Shown piece by piece: positions 30,601-41,771 of a stretch of DNA of 64,000 bases (position 1 is its first letter; each line of letters begins with the position of its first letter). The position numbers were made by a program, and so were the translations under genes. Source of the stretch: Phytomonas francai. Taxonomy: Eukaryota > Euglenozoa > Kinetoplastea > Trypanosomatida > Trypanosomatidae. The stretch spans positions 53,143-117,142 of the forward strand of contig MJCC01000014.1 in the NCBI GenBank assembly GCA_001766655.1, read 5' to 3'. The notes below the pieces were generated by a model that was not told the DNA's origin, made no database searches, and was given only the letters and a program-made list of their open reading frames with translations.

Positions 30601-32204
30601 TGATCGCCGCGCGGCTGACGGAGGCGGTCGCCGAGGCCGCCTCGCGCGTCGAGCAGACCCGTCTACGACATCGCCATGAGGAAAAGGAGGGGGAGTTGGC
30701 CGCGGGCTATTCCGTTTCCGCCGCCGTGGTCGAGGCCTGCGCGCGGGCGCTGAGCGCGATCGCGTGGAGTTATGAGGGCGAGCGCCGTCCGGCGGCCGTT
30801 TCCCGCGCCCTCGACGTGCTCCTGCGCGCGTATAAACTGGCCTGCGCGCGCGGGCCGCAGACGATTGGCTCCTGCCAACGCCGGCTCTCCATTTGCAAGC
30901 AGCTCGCGAAGCTTCTCGTCTACCCGAGCGCGGAGCTCGGCAAGGAGCTCGCCTGCGCGGTTATCTTCTCCGCCGAGCAGGAGGCCGCGGTCCGGAAGCC
31001 GCTTCAGCGAAAGCTCGCCGCGCATCTCCTCCGGCATCCCAACGTGGATATGCGGTACGCGGCGTTTCTGATCTTAACGGCGATGAGTGAGGAGACGAAG
31101 GCCTCCTACGCGGTTCTGCGGGAGCACGTGCGCGGGGTTGCCGTCCACCTCCAGCAGCTCCAGGCCACGCGGCCCGTCCCCCTCTCCAGCCCCGCCGCCC
31201 TCACGCGATATCTGGAGTATACCATCCCCTTCTTGGTGCTTTTCATGGCCCACCACACCTTCTTTGAGCAGGAGCGCGCGAATCACTTTATCGGGTACCA
31301 ACGCGCCTGGCATCTGCTCTTCGAGGAGCTCTTTCGAACGAGTACCCAGTGCGCGAGCTTCGTGGTCGAGCTCCTCGAGCGGATTAAGGATTCCGAGGAC
31401 GCGTTTGAAAGCCACGATCCTGATACGAATAGGAATCATCCGACCCACGCCGCACGGGTGCTTTGCGATCTCGGCAGCAAAGTCATGCTGGCCTGTCTGG
31501 GCCAGCGGCAGATCTCTGCGGAGGCGTTAAAGCGCTACCCCGGGGCCGTTCTCCTGCCGAGTTTTTTCGTCAAGTCCGCGAGTGCGGGGGGGGGGGAAAG
31601 GGCCGCGCTGAGCACCGTCTTTCTCGACCCTAAAGTCCACGTCTTCCCCTACGTGCCGTTTAAGGCGCCGCCGGGGGCCGCCGGGAGCCTCCACGCGACC
31701 CCCGCGAATTCGCTCGCGCGAGAGACCAGTGAGGAGACGAAGCGGAAGGAGGACGAGGAGGTGGAAAAGAAGGAAGAAGAAAAGAGAACCCGGGAGGAGG
31801 AGGAGGAGGAAGGGGAGGAAGAGGCTCCGGCGAGGACGTCCACCGCCTCGTCGTTGGGGGGGAGCGGGCGGAAACGCGCGCGGGACTCGCGGGGGCCCTC
31901 CCGCACGCCAAGCGCCCGCCGGACGGAGCCGACGACGCTCCCCGCAGTGCCCCCGACGACGGTAATGATTCGAAAAGCCGTCGACGCCGCCCTGCATTCT
32001 CTACTAGGCGGACTGCGGAAGGACGAGATCGCGCGAATGCGGTGGAAGAAGGTCCGTGAGGGCATCGAAGGGGTCCTTAAGGAAAATAACGAAATTAGCA
32101 AAGTAGATGCGGCGGAGGGTGGGCAGGCAGGAGAGATGATGGAGGAGGCCGTTGCTTACGCGAAAGAGCAGTTAAGAGTGCACTATGAGTTGGCGCAATC
32201 TTAA
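27635..32204 (+). CDS. PDS5: PDS5-like sister-chromatid cohesion regulator (interrupted by assembly gap)
   Basis: ATG 27635 to TAA 32204, about 1500 residues if the gap size were right. The N-terminal part has a PDS5-like first helix set (DLLPLLFRISREL) and then APDVAQMVACVLCDLVRL, matching the PDS5 HEAT repeat where cohesion proteins read VACCLADIFRI. After the gap come a HEAT-like DKNARVRGTAVERLCELY, many helical pairs, and a YTIPFLVLFMAHHTFF segment matching the conserved IHLLAHHP region. The tail is acidic, then basic. PDS5 binds cohesin and regulates its loading, release and acetylation in the nucleus. The frame before the gap (N-terminal 113 residues) differs from the frame after it, so the 691-N gap is mis-sized. 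The last 1170 residues are continuous. Confidence 0.78.
27975..28665. other. Assembly gap (691 N) inside the PDS5-like gene
   Basis: A run of N in a GC-rich coding segment. The reading frames on the two sides are not in register across 691 bases, so the true length is not 691 plus a multiple of three. Confidence 0.99.
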
Positions 32205-33942
32205 CAAGCAAATATTCCTTTTTTTTCTCTTTTAGAGTGAGGAAGAGGGAGGGGATTCAGAATCGTATATTCAGAACCTTGAAATTTTTTAAAAATCATA
32301 GAAATAAGAGTCATATAGAGGAGCAATAGCCTAGTGCACATGGCCACGGCCAGAAACCGTTCTACGAGTTGCTGTTAGAATTATGTATTTTTTCCTTCTT
32401 CTTCTTTTTTTTTTTTGCATGACTATACATATATGCTTACCTTTTTATCTATCCTACAGAGTTATTTTTATAGAAGCATGTGAGCCTTTTTGTTGTTGCT
32501 TATCAAAAAGTTCGTTTCAGATGATCCTCATTACGCTAATGCAAAATGATGCACTATTTATTATCTTTTTTGTGGGGCGAGGAGGAGGAGGGGGTTCAAT
32601 GATAGAGGAATTACACCATAGAATTTAAAAAAATCAATACCATATCTCCCGTTAGTGTGGCTTTTCTCTATGAAGGGATCATGGCTGTATTTTTCTACAC
32701 GTTTCGATTTATTTTAATATTATCATAATGTATTATTTTCATATAATCTGTTTATTTTTCCCTTTGTAAGGAAATGGATTGCTTCGTTGGTGTACAACCA
32801 TTCTTCTTCGGTATCCCTTCTTTATTATTTCATCTTTTTGATATCGAATAGGTCCCTTTGCTTTAGACCATTTGGGTTTTCACCGTCTTGTTAAGGTTAA
32901 AGTACAGAATATGCTCCAGAAACAGTATGGGATATGTGAATAATTATAAGCTGTCGGACAGCTCAAGATTGGCAAATAGTTATTCATGCCGTCAGTCACG
33001 TTCTTTTCTTTCTTGGATCAAACAGACGCTTGTTTTCTTGCTTGAATTCGACTGAACATCATGGTTCGATCCTTCTTTCTTGCACTCTTTTACCCGTTTA
33101 CCTTTACACACACACACACCAGTTACGGCGAGGCGCAAGATTCATTCAGATTCTAGACAGATGGTAGGAAAAAGGCTTACTTTTCCACGCATCCACGGCG
33201 CGAATCGTATCGTGTCAAAATTCATCAGGTATATATCTGGGATATCTATTATTATTATTTTGTTGTAGGAGTTCTTATTTGCATCTACGTCAGTTATTAT
33301 TATTATTATTATTATTATTTCCATTTTTTTTCTCAAATTATTTGAAATTGTATGCAATCGATTACCACAGCATGTCAACTCCTTATCTAAACAGAATGAG
33401 ACGACTGAAGGACAAGAAAGGGTGCCAAAACTGATAATCAAACGTATAAATTGAATTGGACTAGCCACGAATAAGGAATCAGCCTTTCAGAACCTGATTT
33501 CGAATAAACTTTTACCTTAGTTTAAGTATAAAGCTCATCCTCAAAGATGCAGAATAACTATTCCGACGTGTATCAACAAATGAACTGGATAATTTGGTTT
33601 GCATGCTTCTGCTCTTACCTAACAAAAGTTGGCTCAAACAAATATTGTCCTGAGCTACACCAGAAAAAAAAGTACCAACGGAGACAACATAAATTTGCTC
33701 GTTATCATGTGTGAATGATGATTAAATTGTATTCTATGCAGCTTTGGGATTCCTTAATTCTCCGCTGTCTTTTTGGAAAATGCAGTCACTGTTATCCTTG
33801 TAGTTAGGATACATCAAAGAAAAAAGACAATAGTACTTAATCTTTTTGGCTCTTCTTTTAAGAAGAACGGATATACTAAAGATTTTTTAGGTTTTTTTTT
33901 AGTGCTTTCATATCCATCGCGCATCTTTACATAGTTGTCTTC

Positions 33943-33974
<32 letters not shown>

Positions 33975-34299
33975 CGTGTTTCGTTTCCCGCCCTCCTCGT
34001 TTAAAGACGGGAGGCTTTATTTATTCCCGATCTGCCTTCCGCGTCGTTGGCTACGACATCCCTTTTGGGCATTTTCACAGGGTGTGCTAGGACGACGATC
34101 GGACGCAGTCCACGCGGGGTTCTCTCCCTCCACCCTCCCCCAAGCCGCCTCACCAATTTCGTCCCACAAAGTCAAGGGGGTGCCACCGTCCCGGAACGGG
34201 CCCCGGCGTAGCGTCGCGCCGAGGGCCCCGGAGGGGGGGTTCACCGCTTCCCCCGCTCAGACGCCGGGCCCCTCGCCGTCGGCGATCCCCACGTCGCCG
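32205..34299. other. Spacer and 5' UTR of the kinesin gene
   Basis: AT-rich until about 33975, with (ATT)n tracts at 33247-33260 and 33294-33319 and a TA microsatellite at 33946-33974. From 33976 the sequence is GC-rich and the kinesin frame is open, but it has no ATG before 34300. A candidate acceptor (ATTTTCACAG, AG 34079-34080) lies in this segment and would leave a 219-nt ATG-free 5' UTR. Confidence 0.5.
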
Positions 34300-37200
34300 A
34301 TGGAGACCCGCCCCCCCTCCCTCGCGCCCTCCCCGACCTCCGCGAAGAGGCCCGGGGGCGCCGCGGCCCGCGGGGCCCCACACCCCAGCCTAAGCCCCAA
34401 CTCAGACGCCAGCCTCGGCCCCAACTCGGACGCGAACTCAGACCCCAGCCTCGGCCCCAACTCAGACCCCAGCCAGCCCACTTGCGGGCGGGCGGCTGGC
34501 ACGAGCACCGTCAGCATCGCCGTCTGCGTGCGTCCGTTCCTGACCTCGGAGCGGGTCGGCCCCGCCATCCAGAGCTGCGTGCAGTGCCTCAAGGACAGCA
34601 TCATCATCGAGAACCCGGGCGCCGCGACGGCGAAGGCCTTCCCGTCGATGGGGCTGTCCTCGAGCCGGAGGGCCGAGGCCGGGGTCGCGCCCGAGGAGAG
34701 GAAGCAGATTATGGCCTACGCGGGGCATCTGCAGCAGTTTTCCGTTAGCCAAGTCTTCAACGCGCACTGCTCCGAGGTCGAGGTGTACACACAGTCATGC
34801 CGCTCGATCGTGAAGGATGCATTCCTTGGTATCAACGGCAGCATCCTCGCGTATGGGGCGACCGGGTCGGGCAAGACCCACATCATGTTCGGCGGCGCCA
34901 TGAGTGGAGCGGGGATCGTCTACCAGGCCATGCGAGACATCTTTGACGAAAAGGAGCGGCTGGAGAGAGAGGCTGGCAAAATTGTAAAACTCAAGTGCAG
35001 CTTTATGGAGATTTACAACGAGGAGGTGTTTGATCTGCTGCTGACCCCGTCCCATTGCCACAACATACCTGTGTGTTCAAGCAGTAGTAGCTCATCAAGC
35101 AAACCAAATAGGCCGAGGATGGGCCGATACTCATCGCCACAGAAGGCTCGTGTGCAGCTTCGGTCGCGGGGATCGACGCAGAAGGGCAGCGAAAGGAATT
35201 CTAGGAGCGACGACCTTCATATCTCTGGTCTTAGATATATATATCCTGAATATCTAGAAGAATTTGTACGGAGTATAGAGCATGGTCACTCGAACCGCGT
35301 TGTGGCAACAACAGATTCAAATTTAAAATCGAGCCGCTCCCACGCAATCATCACCGTCGAGATAAAGGTGCTAAATGAGCACAGGGTAGACGTCGATTCT
35401 TCGGGGGAAGTTCAAATGCAGGGGACGGTTGCGCAAATCAACTTCTGCGACCTTGCGGGCTCGGAGCGTGCGGCGTCGACGACGAACTCCGGGGTGAGGC
35501 TACGGGAGGGGGGCAGCATTAACCGCTCTCTTCTCGCGCTCAGCGCGGTGGTACGGGGCTTAATTCAAAAGAAGCGGCATCCCGCGCTGCAGGTCTTCGT
35601 GCCCTACCGCGGCTCCAAACTCACGCGGATTCTGAGCGGGTGTATTGGTGGGAACAGCCGGACGCTGATGCTGTTTTGCCTGAGCCCGTGCTCGAATCAG
35701 TACGAAGAGTCCATCAACACGATGCATTTTGCGATGCAGGTGAAGCAAATTCAGATCAACGCAAAGCGCAACGAGTACCAGGCGAATAGCAAGAAGGTCG
35801 CGAAATACCAAGGGGCGCTGATCGAGGAGCTCAACAGCGAGATTGCGGCGTTGCGGACGGAGCTGGCGCGGCTCAAAGAGGCCCAGCCCTCCTCCTTGCC
35901 CACTGATGGCAAATTCAAAACGCCAAGAAAAGGCAAGCTGGGGGGATTCGGTGGTGCGATGAAGGCGAGCGCGCAGCGCTCGTTTCTGGTCCCCTGCACG
36001 ACGGGCGAGCCCTTGGTGTCAACGGTGTGCATGCCTCTACAAGTCACTTCGCTTTTGCGGGCGCAGTCGGCGCCGCGGAGGAGCTCCCGGGCAAGCGTCA
36101 CCGACACGAGCATCCGCTCACCCCTGCATGTTTTATCGGTTGCCTCGACAGGGGCCTCCTTCGCGGAGCCGGTTTCGCCGCTCACGCCGATGATGAGCGC
36201 ATTACGGCGGCCGCCCTCGTTGGATCCCGCCGGCGTGCCCCTCCGTGGAAATTCTCCCAGTGGGTTTGTTTACACGGAGCTTGAACAAAAGTTCCGGCGC
36301 TTCGCCACGGAAAAGGAAATGCTCTACCATCAGATGCGGGATATTCAGGAGCAGCAAAACGAGTGCGATATCCGGCTTCGCGCGCAAAAGTGGAAACTCG
36401 CGCAATTCCTCGCGAGTAGTTTCATGAGCAGCAGCGCGAAAGGGGCGGAGTCCTCGTCGGTCGAGGGAATGAGCGGGATCATGCAGGAGGCGGAGGATAC
36501 CCCGGTGGGAATTATCGGCCTCCAGCAGCTCATCCAGCGCACGGAGGAGGAAAGCGCGGCGAAGGGTGAGGGGCTCACGGCGCTCAGCCTCGCACTCGAG
36601 CTCTGCGAGCATCGCATTATGGAGACCCGCCAAAGCCTCCTGCGCGCGCCGACAAACGAGATGCTCGAGCTCTTGCTCGACAATGCCAGGCTTCGTGATA
36701 GTTATACCGAAGCGGAAGGGCTCGCCGCGCAGTATTATCAGGACTCCCGCGCCCTGCAGAACCGTCAATCGGAGTACGTGCATGCTCTATCGCTCGCTAT
36801 CGGCACAATTCGCGCGCTCCTGCCGAACGTTCTTCTCAATCGCTCCTCTCGGCACATCGTCGAGCATGCGCGATCCGTCCTTTCCTACGCGCATTTGCCT
36901 GCTGCGAGGACCTCAGATATGATCACGATCTTCCGGAACTCCCTCAATGCCGATCCTGCGGCCCCGCTCCCCCCTTTGCACCCTTCCTTGCCGTCTAAAA
37001 ATGCTTCCCAGCGGCATTCCTCCCTCCACTCGGAGCGTAGTGACAATAAGGACGAAAAACAAAGGCTTCAGGAGCATTATCAGGAGCTCCTCGAGGCTGC
37101 TGAGGTTTTCCGAAGCACCAGCGCACCCTACGAGCGAGGGATGCGCCGCACCGCGGATTCCATCGAGAAAGCCCAGGAGTCACTTCCCCTTTCTCCTCCT

Positions 37201-38022
37201 TCTTCTCCCCCTCTCGATGAGGGGAGGTATAAGGATGAGAGGGATAATGCAAATAGTAGAGAAGATGCGTTGGTAGCCACGCATGAATCCGCTGACAGTG
37301 GAGGGGAGGAAGACGGCGCGCCCCCTGCTCCCGTTGTCGAGCCAAAAACTTTTTCTAGTCAACTCGAGCAGTCTGGTGAGCTTTCCTTAAATTCCCTCCT
37401 TAACGGCTTTCCGTTAGAATATCCAACTAAGAAGGAGCCTGTCGTGAACGGGGATGCTAACAAAAATACCCCGGCGCGATCTCTTGGAAGGCGAACGATG
37501 AAAACCCCCCCACAGTCGTCCCAGCGATCTCTCAATGAGAGTAGTGGAGCGGAACGTAAATTAGCCAGAGGCGGGGGGAAATCCCTTATGACTCGTTTTA
37601 CGCGTACACGGACAAACTATCATCATCAAGATTATGAGCCCACAGAAAAGTCCGCGCTTACTCCTTTCCCGCCGAGTAAACCCAGCGTAAAGGCACTTCA
37701 ACCAATGCAAATCATCACCGGCCCCCCCACACAGTCTCACAAGATGTCCTATTCGCTCATTCGCAGCAATACCGCGGTGGATGCGCGTCTTTACAGAAGG
37801 CATTCCCCTTCTCCTCCAGAGGAGGCAGCGATGCCGACGTTAATACACCATTTAAAACCGTGTGGGCAGTTTTGCCGGGCGCAAACGACATTATCGGCCT
37901 CTAACGTGGGTACGAATGGGTTTGATTGCACTAGGTCAATCAGCGTGCTGAGTAAAACGCGTTTCGGTGCGAAAAAAAAAAGTTTGACGATGAGAGAGAG
38001 GGCGATATTACCGCACATGTAG
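34300..38022 (+). CDS. Kinesin motor protein, probably kinesin-8 class
   Basis: 1240 residues from the first in-frame ATG. An N-terminal Ser/Pro/Asn-rich region contains 8-residue near repeats (NSDPSLGP). The motor spans about residues 65-500: P-loop GATGSGKT at 186-193, switch I SSRSH at 344-348, switch II DLAGSE at 384-389, then YRGSKLTRIL. The neck after the motor (KVAKYQGALIEELNSEIAALRTEL) and the AYGATGSGKT start resemble kinesin-8 (Kip3/KIF18/KIF19), plus-end motors that shorten microtubules; the class is tentative. A Ser-rich basic insert of about 48 residues (near 261-308) sits in the motor. Coiled coils (about 650-870) and a disordered tail follow. All nucleotide-binding motifs are intact, so it should be an active motor. 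Confidence 0.88.
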   Translation: METRPPSLAPSPTSAKRPGGAAARGAPHPSLSPNSDASLGPNSDANSDPSLGPNSDPSQPTCGRAAGTSTVSIAVCVRPFLTSERVGPAIQSCVQCLKDSIIIENPGAATAKAFPSMGLSSSRRAEAGVAPEERKQIMAYAGHLQQFSVSQVFNAHCSEVEVYTQSCRSIVKDAFLGINGSILAYGATGSGKTHIMFGGAMSGAGIVYQAMRDIFDEKERLEREAGKIVKLKCSFMEIYNEEVFDLLLTPSHCHNIPVCSSSSSSSSKPNRPRMGRYSSPQKARVQLRSRGSTQKGSERNSRSDDLHISGLRYIYPEYLEEFVRSIEHGHSNRVVATTDSNLKSSRSHAIITVEIKVLNEHRVDVDSSGEVQMQGTVAQINFCDLAGSERAASTTNSGVRLREGGSINRSLLALSAVVRGLIQKKRHPALQVFVPYRGSKLTRILSGCIGGNSRTLMLFCLSPCSNQYEESINTMHFAMQVKQIQINAKRNEYQANSKKVAKYQGALIEELNSEIAALRTELARLKEAQPSSLPTDGKFKTPRKGKLGGFGGAMKASAQRSFLVPCTTGEPLVSTVCMPLQVTSLLRAQSAPRRSSRASVTDTSIRSPLHVLSVASTGASFAEPVSPLTPMMSALRRPPSLDPAGVPLRGNSPSGFVYTELEQKFRRFATEKEMLYHQMRDIQEQQNECDIRLRAQKWKLAQFLASSFMSSSAKGAESSSVEGMSGIMQEAEDTPVGIIGLQQLIQRTEEESAAKGEGLTALSLALELCEHRIMETRQSLLRAPTNEMLELLLDNARLRDSYTEAEGLAAQYYQDSRALQNRQSEYVHALSLAIGTIRALLPNVLLNRSSRHIVEHARSVLSYAHLPAARTSDMITIFRNSLNADPAAPLPPLHPSLPSKNASQRHSSLHSERSDNKDEKQRLQEHYQELLEAAEVFRSTSAPYERGMRRTADSIEKAQESLPLSPPSSPPLDEGRYKDERDNANSREDALVATHESADSGGEEDGAPPAPVVEPKTFSSQLEQSGELSLNSLLNGFPLEYPTKKEPVVNGDANKNTPARSLGRRTMKTPPQSSQRSLNESSGAERKLARGGGKSLMTRFTRTRTNYHHQDYEPTEKSALTPFPPSKPSVKALQPMQIITGPPTQSHKMSYSLIRSNTAVDARLYRRHSPSPPEEAAMPTLIHHLKPCGQFCRAQTTLSASNVGTNGFDCTRSISVLSKTRFGAKKKSLTMRERAILPHM
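34387..34474 (+). repeat. 24-bp coding tandem repeat in kinesin N terminus
   Basis: About three imperfect copies of a unit based on AGCCTCGGCCCCAACTCAGA plus four bases, encoding SLGPNSDP-type peptides. Copy-number variation is plausible. Confidence 0.7.
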
Positions 38023-40757
38023 CTGGCCTTTATGCTTTGTTCGTTTGACACCTCTTCTTCCGGCAACAGCATTATAGGACAAAGGCTTGGGGTCGACCAA
38101 TGAGATGGCAGCTCTTTACAGAATTCCCACACACACACTCCTCCCTTTCTATAATATCTAAGGGGGTAATAGGTTCGGTGTTAGACATTATATAAAAGTT
38201 TCTGCATCTGAGAGAAGAGTAGAGGGAAGTTTGTGTCGATAAAAACGAAGAACCGAGATGTGACCCTGCCAAAACAAAATAAGTAGTTGATAACCTTTTT
38301 TCCCAATTTTGCGTTTAAAAATTAATATATAAGGTTGCCCTTTTATCAAAAAGCCCTCAGAGTCTTGTCTGGAATAAATCGCTATTATTTGAGGGAGATA
38401 TTGATCAGTGAATTAAAAGTGAAGGTTGATAAATAATGTGGTTTATTATGCATCTTTGGTGCAAATCGTGAGCAGGGTATTTTCGTGTTTTTTTTTATTA
38501 GCTCCTACTTCCACAGTCTGATTGAGGAAAGCGTTTTCCTGTTCTATTCTGTGTGAAGTGCCTTTTCGGTTGTACTTTTTTTTTTTGCATTCATGGGTAG
38601 GGTTTAGCTCTTGCCTTATATGTGCATGTGGTATAAATCTCATCGTTGTCTGGGATTGCCATTATTATGCAACGTAATGTAAACAGAATATATAGTAGCA
38701 TACGAATCATACGATTATAAAGCAGTGGATTGAGAATACATAAATAACAGATGCCTCATATATTGTGATCCGGTTTTCCCATTTTTATACCTTTTCGGAG
38801 ATCTTTTTGTATTTTATTTTTAGTGATCTCCCTCTTTATTTCGAGGTAATAATGCTTTCTTTTATTTTATTTTCCAGTTTTCATCGTCGTCATCTTCGCC
38901 ATTACAGTGTCATCTATGAAGCGTTGTAAACACGTAATCGGACGGGCAATCTGTGAATCCATTTTGTGCAATAAATAATGAAAAGACTCCTATTTTGGCT
39001 CTTCGCACTTTGAACGCGAAATTGCACAACCCTTGTTTCTTTTTCTGTATAACTATTAGTATCATTTACGTTTCTTATATTTACTCATTTGTTTTCTTAT
39101 TTTTGTGTGCTATTCAAATGGTCTAGTCTCGGAAACCTTGAAAAATAGCTTACCCTCAAATTGTTCTTTGGCTTTTTTAAAGAAGGGAGGGGAGGTGAAA
39201 CACAGAACGCTTGGCACAGCTTTACTCTTATTAACAGCTCTCAACAATGTTGTATCACTCCCTCTCACAGAGAAAAAAGGAAAACATGTGCTCAATCTTT
39301 TCAAATGAACTCGTACACTCATTTACACCTCTAACGTTCTTTTGGAATGCTTAGTTGTTTTTCTAATTCTATTGGAAGCGGTATCTACGGCAGTTTTGTG
39401 TACTATCCTTGAAGGAAAATGAAAATGGGAAAGAGCTACTGTTTGCTTTATTTGTATATAAAAAAGATACAGCCGTACCCTCGGTATGCACTTACTCGAC
39501 GTAGTAAGTTTATGAGTTCTAGAATCATTATTTTTTTTTCTTTTTTTTTCTTTTGCTCATTGTAAAGTGCTAAAAAAATATGCGAATAGAAAATAAAAGA
39601 GCAATGCCATTATAATTATTCCTTTTTTGTTCCCAGTTGTGAAATTATTGCAGAGGACACTTTCCTCCCTTGAATTCTTAGCTTTATCCTATTTACTTCC
39701 TAAGGTGATGAAATGCTGAACATATGTGCAACACTTCCCCCGATGAAGGGAAAAGACGCTATATATAGGTAGCTCTTTCTCTCTTTCTAGATGTAGATAG
39801 ATACATATATGCATATGTATAACGTGAGTGTCTGTTCATATTCATCTTTGTACCGAGATATATTTGTCCACGTTGGTAGGGGAAATCTAGAACGCAAAGA
39901 AAAGATGAGTAACAATCTTTATACCCGTCCTTTTTGCTTGAAAAATAATTATCCTTCGATGATTAGGTGTGATCATTTTTCCCGGTTTCCAAGTCCTTAA
40001 CATATGCTCTTTTTGGGGGGGAGGGGGGAAGGGGAGACTCTCCACTAGCGTTGACTTCAAAAATCGTGCAAACAGTTTTATCTAATGGAATGGTCTACTC
40101 TTTAACGTTTTCCTCTTTCTTTCTTTTTTCTTCAACACATGTTCGCGTCATGTACAGGGATGAAATAGTTCTCAGCAGAATATTATAGGAGGATATCGAA
40201 TTTCCTCGCAGCACCGTTCGAACGGGAGAACAGTTTGGTTAGAGACAATAACTAAACGGAATCTCCATTGAATTATGCTTTTCTAAGCTCTCTTTAGCAA
40301 CCCAAAGGGAATAGAGCAGGGTTTCCCAGTGTAAGCCCTCATAACTATCTCTCTGCACATAATTTTACCCTTTTGGGACTTGGCACTTTAATAAAGGAGA
40401 GCAGCAGCAATAGTGACCTTCGTAGCGCGACTTGAGATTCTTTTTGACAAACGCCTTCTGTTTTCAGGCCCTGCAAGGGGTTCTTTTCCTCTGTGCTTTG
40501 TACTCGTATTGGTCTTTTCCTCTTTTTACTTGTGTATAACTACCTTCGTCTGGCACGGCTACTACAGACTCACCCTATACCTGCTTGTAAGGGCTCTTTC
40601 CATATACAATTTAGTCTACTCATATTAGGTCCCAACAAAAGTATTAATACCTTGACCTATTTTTTTATTTTTTTTTTTAGAAAACGAGAGCGGCGAGCGA
40701 GCGGGGTTCGCATACTTCCTCATCTCCATTCCTAGTATTCCCGATTCCCTGCCGAGG
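38023..40757. other. Long gene-free interval (2.7 kb)
   Basis: AT-rich with many homopolymer T runs; no open frame has coding character. Just before the next gene, an almost pure T tract (40661-40678) ends in AG 40679-40680, the clearest splice acceptor in the window, leaving a 77-nt ATG-free 5' UTR. Confidence 0.55.
40661..40680 (+). promoter_or_regulatory. Trans-splice acceptor of the START gene
   Basis: A 20-base tract of T with one A, ending in TAG. It fits the polypyrimidine-AG signal for spliced-leader addition. The 77 bases from here to the START-gene ATG contain no ATG. Confidence 0.7.
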
Positions 40758-41771
40758 ATGTCGCGGAGTTGCGATCGAGGCGCGAATCACTCGAACCTGC
40801 GGACGAGCGAGGTGCCCGAGGGCGGCGCGTGCGAGGCCGGGGAGGCGCCGAAGGCGGTGGCCTACCAGACGCCCTTTCCGATGCGCGGGGCGGAGCGGGC
40901 GGCGGGGCATTGGGTCTACCGCCTCGCCGGGACGCGCGAGGCGCGGCTCTTCCGCGACTACGCCGACGCGCTGGACGGCTTCGTGCTTCGGCACCACCAC
41001 CACGACCACGGCGTCTTCGTCTGGGAGCGCCGGGTGGCCGGGGAGGCGGTGCACGTGATCAAGGTCTTCGCGGTCTTCGGCGGGGTTCGTCCTGGGGCGG
41101 TCTACGACATGCTCCAGGACGCCGTCTTCCGGGAGACGTGGGACGGCTTCCGCCTCGCGGCCTTCCGCCTCGCCCGGCTGGACGCTCGCAACGACGTGGG
41201 GTACTACGCGGCGCGGTCGCCGGTGCCCCTGGTCGCCCCGCGCGACTTTGTGAACCAGCGCGCCTGGCACGCGGCCGGCCGAGACGAGTTCGTCATCTTC
41301 AACACGGCCGTGCCGGCCCCAGGGGAGATGTCACAAGGAGGAGGAGGAGGAGGGGGGGGGCAAGGACAGGGAAAGAGTAACGGGCTGGGGCCCGGCCGCG
41401 TGGCACAGGAGCGCTGCGTGCGCGCGGTCAGCAAGCTCACGGGGTACCTCCTGCAGCCCTGGCACAACCCCGCCACCGGCGCGCTCGAGGGCACCGCGTT
41501 CACCTACCTCACCCACGTCGACCCCCGCGGGTCGATCCCGAAGACGCTGATGAACTACGTCACGACCAAGTTCGCGCCGAAGGTCATCAAGCGCTTCGCG
41601 AAGGCGCTGCGGCAGTTCGAGGAGTGGCTGCCCGCGCAGCTCGCGGCCGGGACCTACACGCGGGACTGGGTCACCCCGGAGGAGTGGTGGGTCTCCGAGG
41701 AGGAGGAGGCGAAACAGCCGATACGGAACCTCACAATCGACTTCGCGAGGGAGAGAATGAAAAAGTCCTAG
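40758..41771 (+). CDS. START-domain lipid-binding protein (STARD7/STARD10/PCTP type)
   Basis: A 337-residue protein; the START domain covers about residues 60-305. Visible family blocks are the VWERRV...VIKVFAVF strands, AVYDMLQDAVFRETWD (START proteins read a similar VYDVLHDPEYRKKWD), VGYYAARSPVPLVAPRDFVNQR, and the C-terminal helix after GSIPKTLMNYVTTKFAPKVIKRFAKAL. START domains form a hydrophobic tunnel for one lipid; the PCTP/STARD7/10 group carries phosphatidylcholine or phosphatidylethanolamine. A poly-Gly loop (about residues 195-208) is inserted between strands. No signal peptide or membrane helix is seen, so a cytosolic transfer protein is likely. Codons are very GC-rich. Confidence 0.88.
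   Translation: MSRSCDRGANHSNLRTSEVPEGGACEAGEAPKAVAYQTPFPMRGAERAAGHWVYRLAGTREARLFRDYADALDGFVLRHHHHDHGVFVWERRVAGEAVHVIKVFAVFGGVRPGAVYDMLQDAVFRETWDGFRLAAFRLARLDARNDVGYYAARSPVPLVAPRDFVNQRAWHAAGRDEFVIFNTAVPAPGEMSQGGGGGGGGQGQGKSNGLGPGRVAQERCVRAVSKLTGYLLQPWHNPATGALEGTAFTYLTHVDPRGSIPKTLMNYVTTKFAPKVIKRFAKALRQFEEWLPAQLAAGTYTRDWVTPEEWWVSEEEEAKQPIRNLTIDFARERMKKS

Noticed and set aside
33976..34299. Kinesin N-terminal extension from GTG 33976
   Set aside because: No ATG in the extension, a splice acceptor fits within it (34079-34080), and kinetoplastids rarely use GTG.
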